7,146 bases of DNA. It comes from CALMJB01 sp963977945. Its GTDB lineage: Bacteria; Actinomycetota; Actinomycetes; Nanopelagicales; Nanopelagicaceae. Of this stretch, positions 1 to 5,258 are shown piece by piece. How positions within the stretch are numbered: the stretch's first letter is position 1; each line of letters starts with the position of its first letter. The position numbers were made by a program, and so were the translations under genes. The DNA lies in contig CAXBQO010000055.1 of assembly GCA_963977945.1 (NCBI GenBank), positions 1-7,146 of the forward strand. The letters are read 5' to 3'. The notes under the pieces are model-generated. The model saw nothing but the letters and a program-made list of their open reading frames with translations. It did not search any database and was not told the origin of the DNA.

Positions 1-847
1 AGAACATGTATGGCAGGTTCTAGTTCGTGTGAACGAAACATCTGTCGCAGAATCTATTCACCTTGCAAATTTTCCAACCTCAAATGAAAAATTGATTGAT
101 CAAAAACTTTCACAACAGGTTGCGCTATCTAGAAGAATTGTTGAATTAGGTCGCGCCGCTAGAGCGCAATCTGCGGTAAAGGTTCGCCAACCACTTAGTC
201 GCGCTTTGATTTCAGCTACTGGTTGGTCGCAACTGCCAGAACTTCTACAAAAAGATATCGCCGAAGAATTAAATATTTTGCAGATTGCCGACATCAGCGA
301 AAGCCCTGCTGATTTAGTAACAGTAGCAATCAAAGCAAACTTCAGAGATTTAGGTGCTAGATACGGTGCAGATGTGCAGGCGATTGCAAAAGCGATTGCA
401 CAAAGTGATGCTGCAAAACTTGTTGCCCAGGTTCGTAAAAATAAATCTGCTGATATTTCATATGAATCTGAGGGAAAAAGTAAAAGTGCGCAAATTACTG
501 AAAGCGATTTAGTTATTACCGAAACTCCAACTGAAGGGTGGGCGGTGGCTTCGCACGCAGGTGAGAGCGTTGCGTTGGATCTTAAATTAAATTCAAAATT
601 AATTAATATGGGACTTTTGCGCGAAGTTATACGAACAATCCAAGAGGAGCGTAAAAATTCGGGCTTTGATGTTAGCGACCGTATAAATGTTCAATGGCAG
701 GCACCAGCAGAAGTTGCCGCTGCGATTGAAAGTGGTTTGGCTGAGATAAAAAGTGAAACTTTGGCCATCGAGATTAAGCCTGCAAAAGTTGTTGGTGGTA
801 CCGACAACGAATTAGGTCTGTTGCTGAAATTAGAAAAGGTTAATTAA
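1..847 (+). CDS. ileS: Isoleucyl-tRNA synthetase, C-terminal part (5' end outside the window)
   Basis: IleRS charges tRNA-Ile with isoleucine in the cytoplasm. Only about the last 281 residues are here. The reading frame is open from base 2 (first residues EHVWQVLVRVNE), so the GTG at 29 is an internal valine and not a start. The first part (about residues 1-80 of the fragment) looks like the end of the anticodon-binding helical domain, with SIHLANFP and the VKVRQPLSRALI stretch. The remainder, including AIKANFRDLGARYG and the closing GGTDNELGLLLKLEKVN, resembles the C-terminal extension of the long, eukaryote-like IleRS of actinobacteria. The HIGH and KMSKS motifs and the editing domain lie upstream of the window. 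The gene is convergent with yggT and its TAA overlaps the yggT stop by 4 bases. No Rho-independent terminator is visible after it. Identification is by recognised motifs and the expected neighbourhood; I am fairly sure. Confidence 0.93.
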   Translation, partial: EHVWQVLVRVNETSVAESIHLANFPTSNEKLIDQKLSQQVALSRRIVELGRAARAQSAVKVRQPLSRALISATGWSQLPELLQKDIAEELNILQIADISESPADLVTVAIKANFRDLGARYGADVQAIAKAIAQSDAAKLVAQVRKNKSADISYESEGKSKSAQITESDLVITETPTEGWAVASHAGESVALDLKLNSKLINMGLLREVIRTIQEERKNSGFDVSDRINVQWQAPAEVAAAIESGLAEIKSETLAIEIKPAKVVGGTDNELGLLLKLEKVN

Positions 848-1131
848 AAGGCAATAAAAACTATTCGGGCCAGTATTTGCACCACAAAGAAAACCACAAT
901 AAACGATAAATCAATTGCGATAGCACCCAGTCTTAGTGGTGGCACAAATCGGCGTACAAAACGTAACGGCGGATCAGTTAACGTATAGATAATTTCTGCA
1001 ATTGGCATCACGATTCCTTTTGGCCGCCAATTTGGAGAAAACATTCGCAAATAATCAAAAACTACGCGTACCAGTAATGCAATTAAAAAGAATTGCAACG
1101 CCCAATACAGCAGTTGACCGATTACTACCAT
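844..1131 (-). CDS. yggT: YggT family small integral membrane protein
   Basis: This 95-residue protein has two hydrophobic segments, at about residues 4-24 and 70-94. Between them is the YggT family core: DYLRMFSPNWRP (26-37) followed by LTDPPLRFVRRFVPP (51-65), a Pro/Arg-rich loop typical of the family. Its length matches the family, which is usually about 85-100 residues. The molecular role is not well defined. It sits in the dcw cluster next to sepF in many Gram-positive bacteria and is thought to belong to the cell envelope or division machinery. The start is ATG, 12 bases after the sepF stop, with no clear Shine-Dalgarno sequence, so translation may be coupled to sepF. It is the last gene of the minus-strand run. 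Its TAA overlaps the ileS stop, and divIVA, the usual next gene, is missing. Confidence 0.9.
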   Translation of the reverse strand: MVVIGQLLYWALQFFLIALLVRVVFDYLRMFSPNWRPKGIVMPIAEIIYTLTDPPLRFVRRFVPPLRLGAIAIDLSFIVVFFVVQILARIVFIAF

Positions 1132-1143
1132 CGGATTAAGTAC

Positions 1144-1635
1144 TCAGCTTTGATTGAAGAAACTTGCCGCTGCCGCCGAGGTTTTATCTTCTACGCTGAC
1201 CTTTACATTTGGCGGAGTTAATAAGAAAACTTTTGGAGTAACTCTTTCGATGCTGCCAAAGTGTCCAAACACTAATCCCGAAGCAAAATCAACTAAACGA
1301 TAACGCTCTGCTTCTTCCATGTCGCTTAGATTCATGATGACTGGTTTTCCGCTACGGAAATGTTCGCCAATAACTCTTGCTTCGCTGTACATGCGTGGAG
1401 TTACCGAAACAATGTGGTCTAAAGCGCCACCGGTTGCATTTGGATTCATTGGAGTTGAATTTGGTTGAACAACTGAAACTGCGCGGCGCTCACGCCGAGA
1501 AAGTTTTACAGTCGGTTGAGTTTCTGCTGCGCCTCTGAAATTTCCATTTGAACTATTTGTATCGGCGGCGTTATTTACCTCTTCGGTGTCCATTAGACCG
1601 AGGTAGCCGGCCATTCGTTTTAGAGCTGAAGCCAT
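1144..1635 (-). CDS. sepF: Cell division protein SepF, membrane anchor of FtsZ
   Basis: SepF binds the C-terminal tail of FtsZ and tethers the Z-ring to the membrane. In actinobacteria, which lack FtsA, it is the main known anchor. The 163-residue protein has an N-terminal amphipathic helix (about 1-14, ASALKRMAGYLGL) that should be the membrane-binding part. A low-complexity linker rich in Asn, Thr and Pro follows (about 15-72), then the conserved core at about 74-150. Core landmarks are TPRMYSEARVIGEHFR (79-94), PVIMNL (98-103) and RLVDFASGLVFG (113-124), then the VFLLTPPNVKVSVEDK strand (136-151). The start is ATG with AGGA seven bases upstream (1643-1646). The 18-base gap from yggS and 12-base gap to yggT suggest one transcript. 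Length and domain order are normal for the family. Confidence 0.96.
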   Translation of the reverse strand: MASALKRMAGYLGLMDTEEVNNAADTNSSNGNFRGAAETQPTVKLSRRERRAVSVVQPNSTPMNPNATGGALDHIVSVTPRMYSEARVIGEHFRSGKPVIMNLSDMEEAERYRLVDFASGLVFGHFGSIERVTPKVFLLTPPNVKVSVEDKTSAAAASFFNQS

Positions 1636-1642
1636 ATCAAAA

Positions 1643-1646
1643 TCCT
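1643..1646 (-). promoter_or_regulatory. Ribosome binding site of sepF
   Basis: On the minus strand AGGA lies seven bases before the sepF ATG, within the 18-base gap after yggS. It fixes the sepF start at 1635. It is one of the few clear Shine-Dalgarno sites in this window. Confidence 0.6.
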
Positions 1647-1653
1647 AAAAGAA

Positions 1654-2307
1654 TTACGCTCGATTGCCGAGGATTGAACTGCCAATTCGAACGTGTGTCG
1701 CACCGTGTTTTAGCGCTGCTTCAAAGTCCAAACTCATCCCGGCTGATAAAAACTTGGCATTTGGGAAATCTTTAACAAACTGCTCTTGAATTTTTGCCAA
1801 TCGCGCAAAGGCGGAATTCGCATCTTCACCCAGCGGGGCAACTGCCATCAGGCCCATAAGTTTTAGATTAGAGATCGATTGCACCGATTTAGCTAACTGC
1901 GAGAGCATGTTTGCCTTCACACCACCGCGCTTTTCATCAAATTGATTATCAATATTTACCTGCAAAAAAACACTGTGGGATTTTTTGCTCTGCGCAAATT
2001 TTTGGATCTGTCTTTCATCATCAATTGAGTGAATTACCTCGGCCCAGTTTGAAATTGATTTAATTTTGTTAGTTTGAATCTGACCTTGAAAGTGCCAGAT
2101 CACATCCTTAGGAAGTTGTGCTGCTTTCTCGCTTGCCTCTTGATCTCGATTCTCACCAAAATTTCGCTCGCCTAATTCGTACAATATTTCTAGATCTGAA
2201 ATTGGAAATGTCTTGGTGACGACAATTAATTGCGCCTGCGAATTTATGGCTTGAATTTTGGCTTTAGTATCTTTGAGATTTGCCGCTAATTCTTGATTGC
2301 GATTCAT
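1654..2307 (-). CDS. yggS: YggS/PROSC family pyridoxal phosphate homeostasis protein
   Basis: This is a single-domain PLP-binding protein with an alanine-racemase-like barrel fold. The family has no established enzyme activity and is known for keeping free PLP and amino/keto-acid pools balanced in the cytoplasm. The 217-residue length is typical. Visible landmarks are LIVVTKTF (27-34) with the PLP-binding Lys32, FGENRDQEA (50-58), WHFQGQIQTNK (71-81), and the C-terminal AGMSLDFEAALKHGATHVRIG stretch (about 188-208) that contacts the PLP phosphate. It starts at the ATG that overlaps the pgeF stop (ATGA), with GGAG ten bases upstream, so it is translationally coupled to pgeF. sepF follows after 18 bases. 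The pgeF-yggS-sepF order is standard in actinobacteria and firmicutes. Confidence 0.95.
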   Translation of the reverse strand: MNRNQELAANLKDTKAKIQAINSQAQLIVVTKTFPISDLEILYELGERNFGENRDQEASEKAAQLPKDVIWHFQGQIQTNKIKSISNWAEVIHSIDDERQIQKFAQSKKSHSVFLQVNIDNQFDEKRGGVKANMLSQLAKSVQSISNLKLMGLMAVAPLGEDANSAFARLAKIQEQFVKDFPNAKFLSAGMSLDFEAALKHGATHVRIGSSILGNRA

Positions 2308-3002
2308 AACGAAATCACTCCGACTTGCCGACCAATGTCTCGACTGGCTCGATGAGAAAAGTATTGAATTTTCTCAAAGGAACACCCGCCGACCCTTCTA
2401 ATTTTTAAATTTGCTGACAGATTAAATGAATTAATTTGGCTAACTAAACCTTGATAGAGATCAACACAAAATGTTGAGTTCATAGTTTTTGCGGCATTGA
2501 CCGAGGTGGTGGGCTTTGTTCCGCTATCAGAATTGAAAATCTTTGAACTGGGATATTTGCGCCAAACTTCGGTGGCAGTGGATTCATCAAGTGGATAGCA
2601 ATTGCCGCAGATATGAGGTCCAACGGTTATTGATTCAAATTGCGCCCCCAAACTTTTCATTTTTTCCAATACCTTTAAAGTAATTTCATTCATTAATCCG
2701 CGGCGACCAACATGCACTGCGGCCACCACGTTTTGGCCGTCAATTAAAACCGGCAGGCAGTCTGCGACCATCACACATAATGCGACATTTTTATCGGTTG
2801 TAATCAGCGCATCGGTTCCATCTTCGCTGGTAATCACAGATTGATTAGGGGTGGCTTGCGTGTTAATTATTTGGAAATTATCGCCATGATTTTGTCGCAT
2901 AAAGGCAACATTTTTTGTGCCAAGAAAATTGCGCAGTTGCAATCGGTTGTTTTCTTCGGTGAGAGATCCGAAATCACGCGCGGTAAAAAGTAACCGCGCC
3001 AT
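2304..3002 (-). CDS. pgeF: Peptidoglycan editing factor PgeF (YfiH/multicopper polyphenol oxidase-like family)
   Basis: The Cu-oxidase_4/YfiH family protects peptidoglycan synthesis from wrongly loaded UDP-MurNAc-Ser; members also show purine nucleoside phosphorylase activity. The protein is 232 residues from the ATG. The zinc-site pattern is visible: RQNHG with His39, VADC with Cys82, and VHVGRRG with His97. Further family motifs are VGPHICGNCY (127-136), GGCS near the C-terminus and FSHRASRDIGRQ. The usual HxGWRG motif reads HVGRRG here, with Arg for Trp; I believe such changes occur in actinobacteria. A TTG codon directly precedes the ATG (3005-3003) and could be annotated as start, but the ATG is simpler. 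No Shine-Dalgarno is present. A TANNNT hexamer six bases upstream suggests a possible leaderless transcript. The gene overlaps yggS by 4 bases and follows ftsZ after 57 bases. Confidence 0.93.
   Translation of the reverse strand: MARLLFTARDFGSLTEENNRLQLRNFLGTKNVAFMRQNHGDNFQIINTQATPNQSVITSEDGTDALITTDKNVALCVMVADCLPVLIDGQNVVAAVHVGRRGLMNEITLKVLEKMKSLGAQFESITVGPHICGNCYPLDESTATEVWRKYPSSKIFNSDSGTKPTTSVNAAKTMNSTFCVDLYQGLVSQINSFNLSANLKIRRVGGCSFEKIQYFSHRASRDIGRQVGVISL
2318..2321 (-). promoter_or_regulatory. Ribosome binding site of yggS, inside the 3' end of pgeF
   Basis: GGAG on the minus strand lies ten bases before the yggS ATG, within the last pgeF codons. With the ATGA stop/start overlap it supports coupled translation of the two genes. 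Confidence 0.55.
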
Positions 3003-3008
3003 CAAATT

Positions 3009-3014
3009 AATCTA
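3009..3014 (-). promoter_or_regulatory. Possible -10 element for a leaderless pgeF transcript
   Basis: In the 57-base AT-rich gap between ftsZ and pgeF the minus strand reads TAGATT, then six bases, then the pgeF ATG. This is the TANNNT spacing seen at leaderless actinobacterial genes, and the gap lacks any Shine-Dalgarno. No convincing -35 box is visible. In DNA this AT-rich such a hexamer can occur by chance. Confidence 0.25.
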
Positions 3015-3059
3015 TTTCTTAATTAACTTTGATCGAAATAATTAGTTTTTAGTAACCAA

Positions 3060-4238
3060 TCACTTCATGAAATCTGGAACATCAATTTCATCTTCGGCGA
3101 CCATGTCTTCGAAGGTGATTCGTCTGCGACCACTGCTCTTGGCCGCACCATTAGATGCGCCAGCCATTGAGAATGATTCTTCTGGAACTGAGAGATCAAG
3201 AGCGACCGAAAGTGGATCGTTAGTTGGAATTGGATCAGCGTTGGCTGAAAGTGATGCAGTAGTTAGAACTGGAGCTGCAACATATTTTGGTTGACCACCT
3301 TCAAATCCGGCGGCAATAACAGTTACCCGAACTTCATCACCAAGGGCGTCATCAATAACTGTTCCGTAAATAATGTTTGCATCTGGCGCAGCATATTTAG
3401 CAACCATTTCAGCAGCTTCAGAAATTTCAAACAAACCTAAATCTGAACCACCAGCGATTGAAAGCAAAACTCCTTTAGCCCCTTCAATTGATGCTTCAAG
3501 AAGTGGACTAGTGATTGCAAGTTCTGCCGCTCTAGTTGCCCGATTTTCGCCGCGAGCCGAACCAATTCCCATTAATGCCGATCCGGCACCAGCCATAACA
3601 GTTTTAACATCAGCAAAATCTAAATTAATTAATCCTGGTGTGGTAATTAAATCTGTAATTCCTTGCACGCCAGATAACAAAACATGGTCCGCGGTTTTAA
3701 ATGCTTCTAGTGCGCTAATTGATCGATCTGAAATTGCAAGCAATCTGTCATTTGGAATCACAATTAATGTGTCAACTTCTGGACGAAGTAAGTTGATTCC
3801 TTCTTCGGCTTGACGCATTCTGCGATTACCTTCAAATGTGAATGGCTTTGTAACTACACCAACAGTTAGTGCGCCAAGATCTTTTGCAATTTTTGCAATT
3901 ACCGGAGCGCCACCGGTTCCGGTTCCTCCACCTTCACCCGCGGTAACAAAAACCATATCTGCGCCACGTAACGCTTCTTCAATCTCTTCGACATGATCAA
4001 GTGCTGCTTGTCTGCCAACTTCTGGTGAAGCGCCGGCACCAAGGCCGCGAGTTAATTTTCTACCAATATCTAATTTCACATCAGCATCTGACATTAGAAG
4101 TGCTTGTGCATCGGTATTGATTGCAATGAACTCAACGCCTTTTAATCCGACATCAATCATTCGATTAACAGCGTTAACACCGCCGCCACCAATTCCAACA
4201 ACTTTAATTACTGCTAAATAATTTTGTGGTGTTGCCAC
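3060..4238 (-). CDS. ftsZ: Cell division GTPase FtsZ
   Basis: FtsZ is the bacterial tubulin homologue that polymerises at mid-cell and recruits the divisome. From the GTG at 4238 it is 392 residues. Seen in order: the first nucleotide-binding loop VVGIGGGGVNAVNR (13-26); INTDAQALLMSDA (about 40-52); the tubulin signature GGGTGTG (103-109) inside AGEGGGTGTGG, the actinobacterial form; the T7 catalytic loop NLDFAD (205-210, with Asn205, Asp207 and Asp210); the C-terminal subdomain to about 312; a short Ser/Ala-rich linker; and the tail DVPDFMK (386-392) that binds SepF. The frame extends to a TTG at 4280. I chose the GTG because VATPQNYLAVIKV matches the usual actinobacterial N-terminus, because GGGAAG lies seven bases upstream, and because the extra 14 codons coincide with a perfect hairpin. 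A 240-base gap separates it from ftsQ, so it probably has its own promoter. Confidence 0.97.
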   Translation of the reverse strand: MATPQNYLAVIKVVGIGGGGVNAVNRMIDVGLKGVEFIAINTDAQALLMSDADVKLDIGRKLTRGLGAGASPEVGRQAALDHVEEIEEALRGADMVFVTAGEGGGTGTGGAPVIAKIAKDLGALTVGVVTKPFTFEGNRRMRQAEEGINLLRPEVDTLIVIPNDRLLAISDRSISALEAFKTADHVLLSGVQGITDLITTPGLINLDFADVKTVMAGAGSALMGIGSARGENRATRAAELAITSPLLEASIEGAKGVLLSIAGGSDLGLFEISEAAEMVAKYAAPDANIIYGTVIDDALGDEVRVTVIAAGFEGGQPKYVAAPVLTTASLSANADPIPTNDPLSVALDLSVPEESFSMAGASNGAAKSSGRRRITFEDMVAEDEIDVPDFMK

Positions 4239-4245
4239 AATTTCA

Positions 4246-4251
4246 CTTCCC
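4246..4251 (-). promoter_or_regulatory. Ribosome binding site that decides the ftsZ start
   Basis: GGGAAG (minus strand) is followed by seven bases and then the GTG at 4238. The TTG at 4280 has no comparable site. This favours the 392-residue FtsZ. Confidence 0.6.
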
Positions 4252-4255
4252 GTCT

Positions 4256-4275
4256 CAGATTGATTTTTCAATCTG
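4256..4275 (-). promoter_or_regulatory. Perfect 8-bp hairpin in the ftsZ leader, next to the RBS
   Basis: The minus strand reads CAGATTGA, a four-base AAAA loop, then TCAATCTG: a perfect 8-bp stem ending four bases before the GGGAAG ribosome binding site. There is no U-run after it, so it is not a classical terminator. It could set access of ribosomes to ftsZ, stabilise the mRNA, or mark a processing site. The pairing is seen directly; any function is inference. Confidence 0.5.
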
Positions 4276-4282
4276 CCCAATT

Positions 4283-4302
4283 TGAAGCATTTTCTTGCTT
4301 CA
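4283..4302 (-). promoter_or_regulatory. Second hairpin in the ftsZ leader
   Basis: The arms TGAAGCA and TGCTTCA form a perfect 7-bp stem around a six-base AGAAAA loop. It lies seven bases upstream of the 8-bp hairpin, so the two would stack in tandem ahead of the ftsZ ribosome binding site. Function is unknown. Confidence 0.45.
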
Positions 4303-4365
4303 GTTGTACTGTAAACCTCAACTTGAGAGTTACGTCACAACTTTAATAATTGGTAAAACTAGGCA

Positions 4366-4374
4366 CTTATAACA
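4366..4374 (-). promoter_or_regulatory. Candidate extended -10 promoter for ftsZ
   Basis: The minus strand reads TGTTATAAG, an extended -10 (TGN plus TATAAG, five of six bases of TATAAT). No good -35 hexamer sits at the expected distance. Transcription would begin near 4359 and give a leader of about 120 bases containing both hairpins. A rival candidate in the same stretch is TTGAAC, 17 bases, TAGTTT. ftsZ is known to have its own promoters in the ftsQ-ftsZ region of actinobacteria, so a promoter here is expected, but the exact site is a guess. Confidence 0.35.
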
Positions 4375-4375
4375 A

Positions 4376-4412
4376 TCGGTTCAATCACCGACACGAACTA
4401 ATTCCAAATTAG
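4376..4412 (-). repeat. Two small palindromes upstream of the candidate ftsZ promoter
   Basis: The first (4376-4391) pairs TCGGT with ACCGA around six bases. The second (4398-4412) pairs CTAATT with AATTAG around three bases. They lie where the -35 region and upstream regulator sites would be if the candidate extended -10 is used. Arms of 5-6 bp arise easily by chance in AT-rich DNA, so an operator role is only a possibility. Confidence 0.25.
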
Positions 4413-4478
4413 ATTTTGTAAATTGTTAGTGATTACTTCCAAAATGATTAGGAAGTTTTTTAAAAAAAGCCGGATTGG

Positions 4479-5219
4479 TTATCGAACAGTTGGTTGGTCG
4501 GGAATGCTCAAATCGATTGATGTCGCTTGCTCATTTTCTGGCTGCAACAAGAGCAAATCCATCACTTTTACCTTTTTATCCAGCTGCTCTACCCCGCCCC
4601 AATTAATCTCAATTGCCCGACCATTAATAACGGTCTGCATTTTGATATTGCCTTGAGAATCAACGCCTAATTGCGAAAGCTGCTTTATATATTGACCGCC
4701 ATTTACCGGAAACTGCGATAAGAATTTACTTAATAGTTGTAAAGAAACTTGATTGTTTGCGCCTGTTGCCGGCGATGCAGCATTGATAGTTGGTATCTGC
4801 ATCTGCATTGAAATTTGGTCGGCAGATCTTGGAACAAATTGAACCCCTTGCGGATCAAAGTTTTTACTTTGCCCATCGGCATCAATGTATTTAGCAATCG
4901 GAATTCGCTCTGATACCGAGATTGAGACCTCGCGGTTAAACCAATTTCGAGAAGTTTTGACCTCACTCAACCAATTAGCCAAACTCAAAGTTCGATTAAT
5001 CGCCCTAGCATCCACTCGAGCAAGTCGTTGACCAACTTTTAATTCAATGCCAGCAGATGAAATCTCTGTAGTAACTAAATCTATGGAATTTGTGCCTTGA
5101 ACTTTGATATTTCTAACGGTTAAAAAATCTGACCATCCAAGTAGGTAAGAAAGACCGGCAACAAGGCCGATAGAAAAACAGATGTAAATAATTCGGCGTA
5201 AATTAAATCTAGATGGCAT
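4479..5219 (-). CDS. ftsQ: Cell division protein FtsQ
   Basis: FtsQ is a single-pass membrane protein that, with FtsB and FtsL, links the cytoplasmic Z-ring to septal wall synthesis. The 246-residue protein has a short basic cytoplasmic start (MPSRFNLRR) and one transmembrane segment at about 10-28. The POTRA domain covers about 33-103, opening with LTVRNIKVQGTNSI and closing near VSISVSERIPIAKY. The beta domain runs to the end and finishes with SIDLSIPDQPTVR, the usual FtsQ terminal strand in actinobacteria. Its length is slightly short but normal for a small-genome member. It starts at ATG, 19 bases after murC, with no Shine-Dalgarno: the leader is nearly pure A and T and includes part of an 11-bp tandem repeat. 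The murC-ftsQ-ftsZ order supports the call. Confidence 0.94.
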   Translation of the reverse strand: MPSRFNLRRIIYICFSIGLVAGLSYLLGWSDFLTVRNIKVQGTNSIDLVTTEISSAGIELKVGQRLARVDARAINRTLSLANWLSEVKTSRNWFNREVSISVSERIPIAKYIDADGQSKNFDPQGVQFVPRSADQISMQMQIPTINAASPATGANNQVSLQLLSKFLSQFPVNGGQYIKQLSQLGVDSQGNIKMQTVINGRAIEINWGGVEQLDKKVKVMDLLLLQPENEQATSIDLSIPDQPTVR

Positions 5220-5230
5220 TTATATTATTT

Positions 5231-5258
5231 ATTTGTACTTAATTTGTACTTAATTTGT
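5231..5258 (-). repeat. 11-bp tandem duplication across the murC stop codon
   Basis: On the plus strand the unit ATTTGTACTTA occurs twice in direct succession (5231-5241 and 5242-5252), followed by six more matching bases (5253-5258). On the minus strand it covers the last murC codons, the murC TAA and part of the ftsQ leader. Removing one unit would add one lysine to MurC and shrink the murC-ftsQ gap from 19 to 5 bases. Confidence 0.75.

Noticed and set aside
29..31. GTG as a start of a 272-residue protein
   Set aside because: The frame continues to the left edge with residues that fit IleRS, so the GTG is an internal valine codon.
784..808. Possible terminator for yggT inside the 3' end of ileS (stem GTTGT / ACAAC followed by TTTT on the minus strand)
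   Set aside because: The stem is only 5 bp with an 11-base loop and the U-run is four bases; it is within the coding sequence of ileS and is no better than chance.
3040..3059. Weak hairpin just after the ftsZ stop
   Set aside because: It needs a G-U pair, is very AT-rich and lacks a clear U-run, so I do not call it a terminator.
3373..3813. A 146-codon open frame on the plus strand, antisense to ftsZ
   Set aside because: It mirrors the ftsZ codons, has a low-complexity Ser/Ala-rich product resembling no family I know, and lies opposite an unmistakable FtsZ.
4435..4461. Terminator-like hairpin with a T-run on the plus strand (ACTTCC / GGAAGT)
   Set aside because: The T-run follows only on the plus strand, where no gene ends. 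The stem is AT-rich with a ten-base loop, and on the minus strand, where ftsQ ends, no U-run follows.
4423..4656. A 77-codon plus-strand frame across the end of ftsQ
   Set aside because: It lies mostly antisense to ftsQ, shows no recognisable motif, and has no convincing ribosome binding site.
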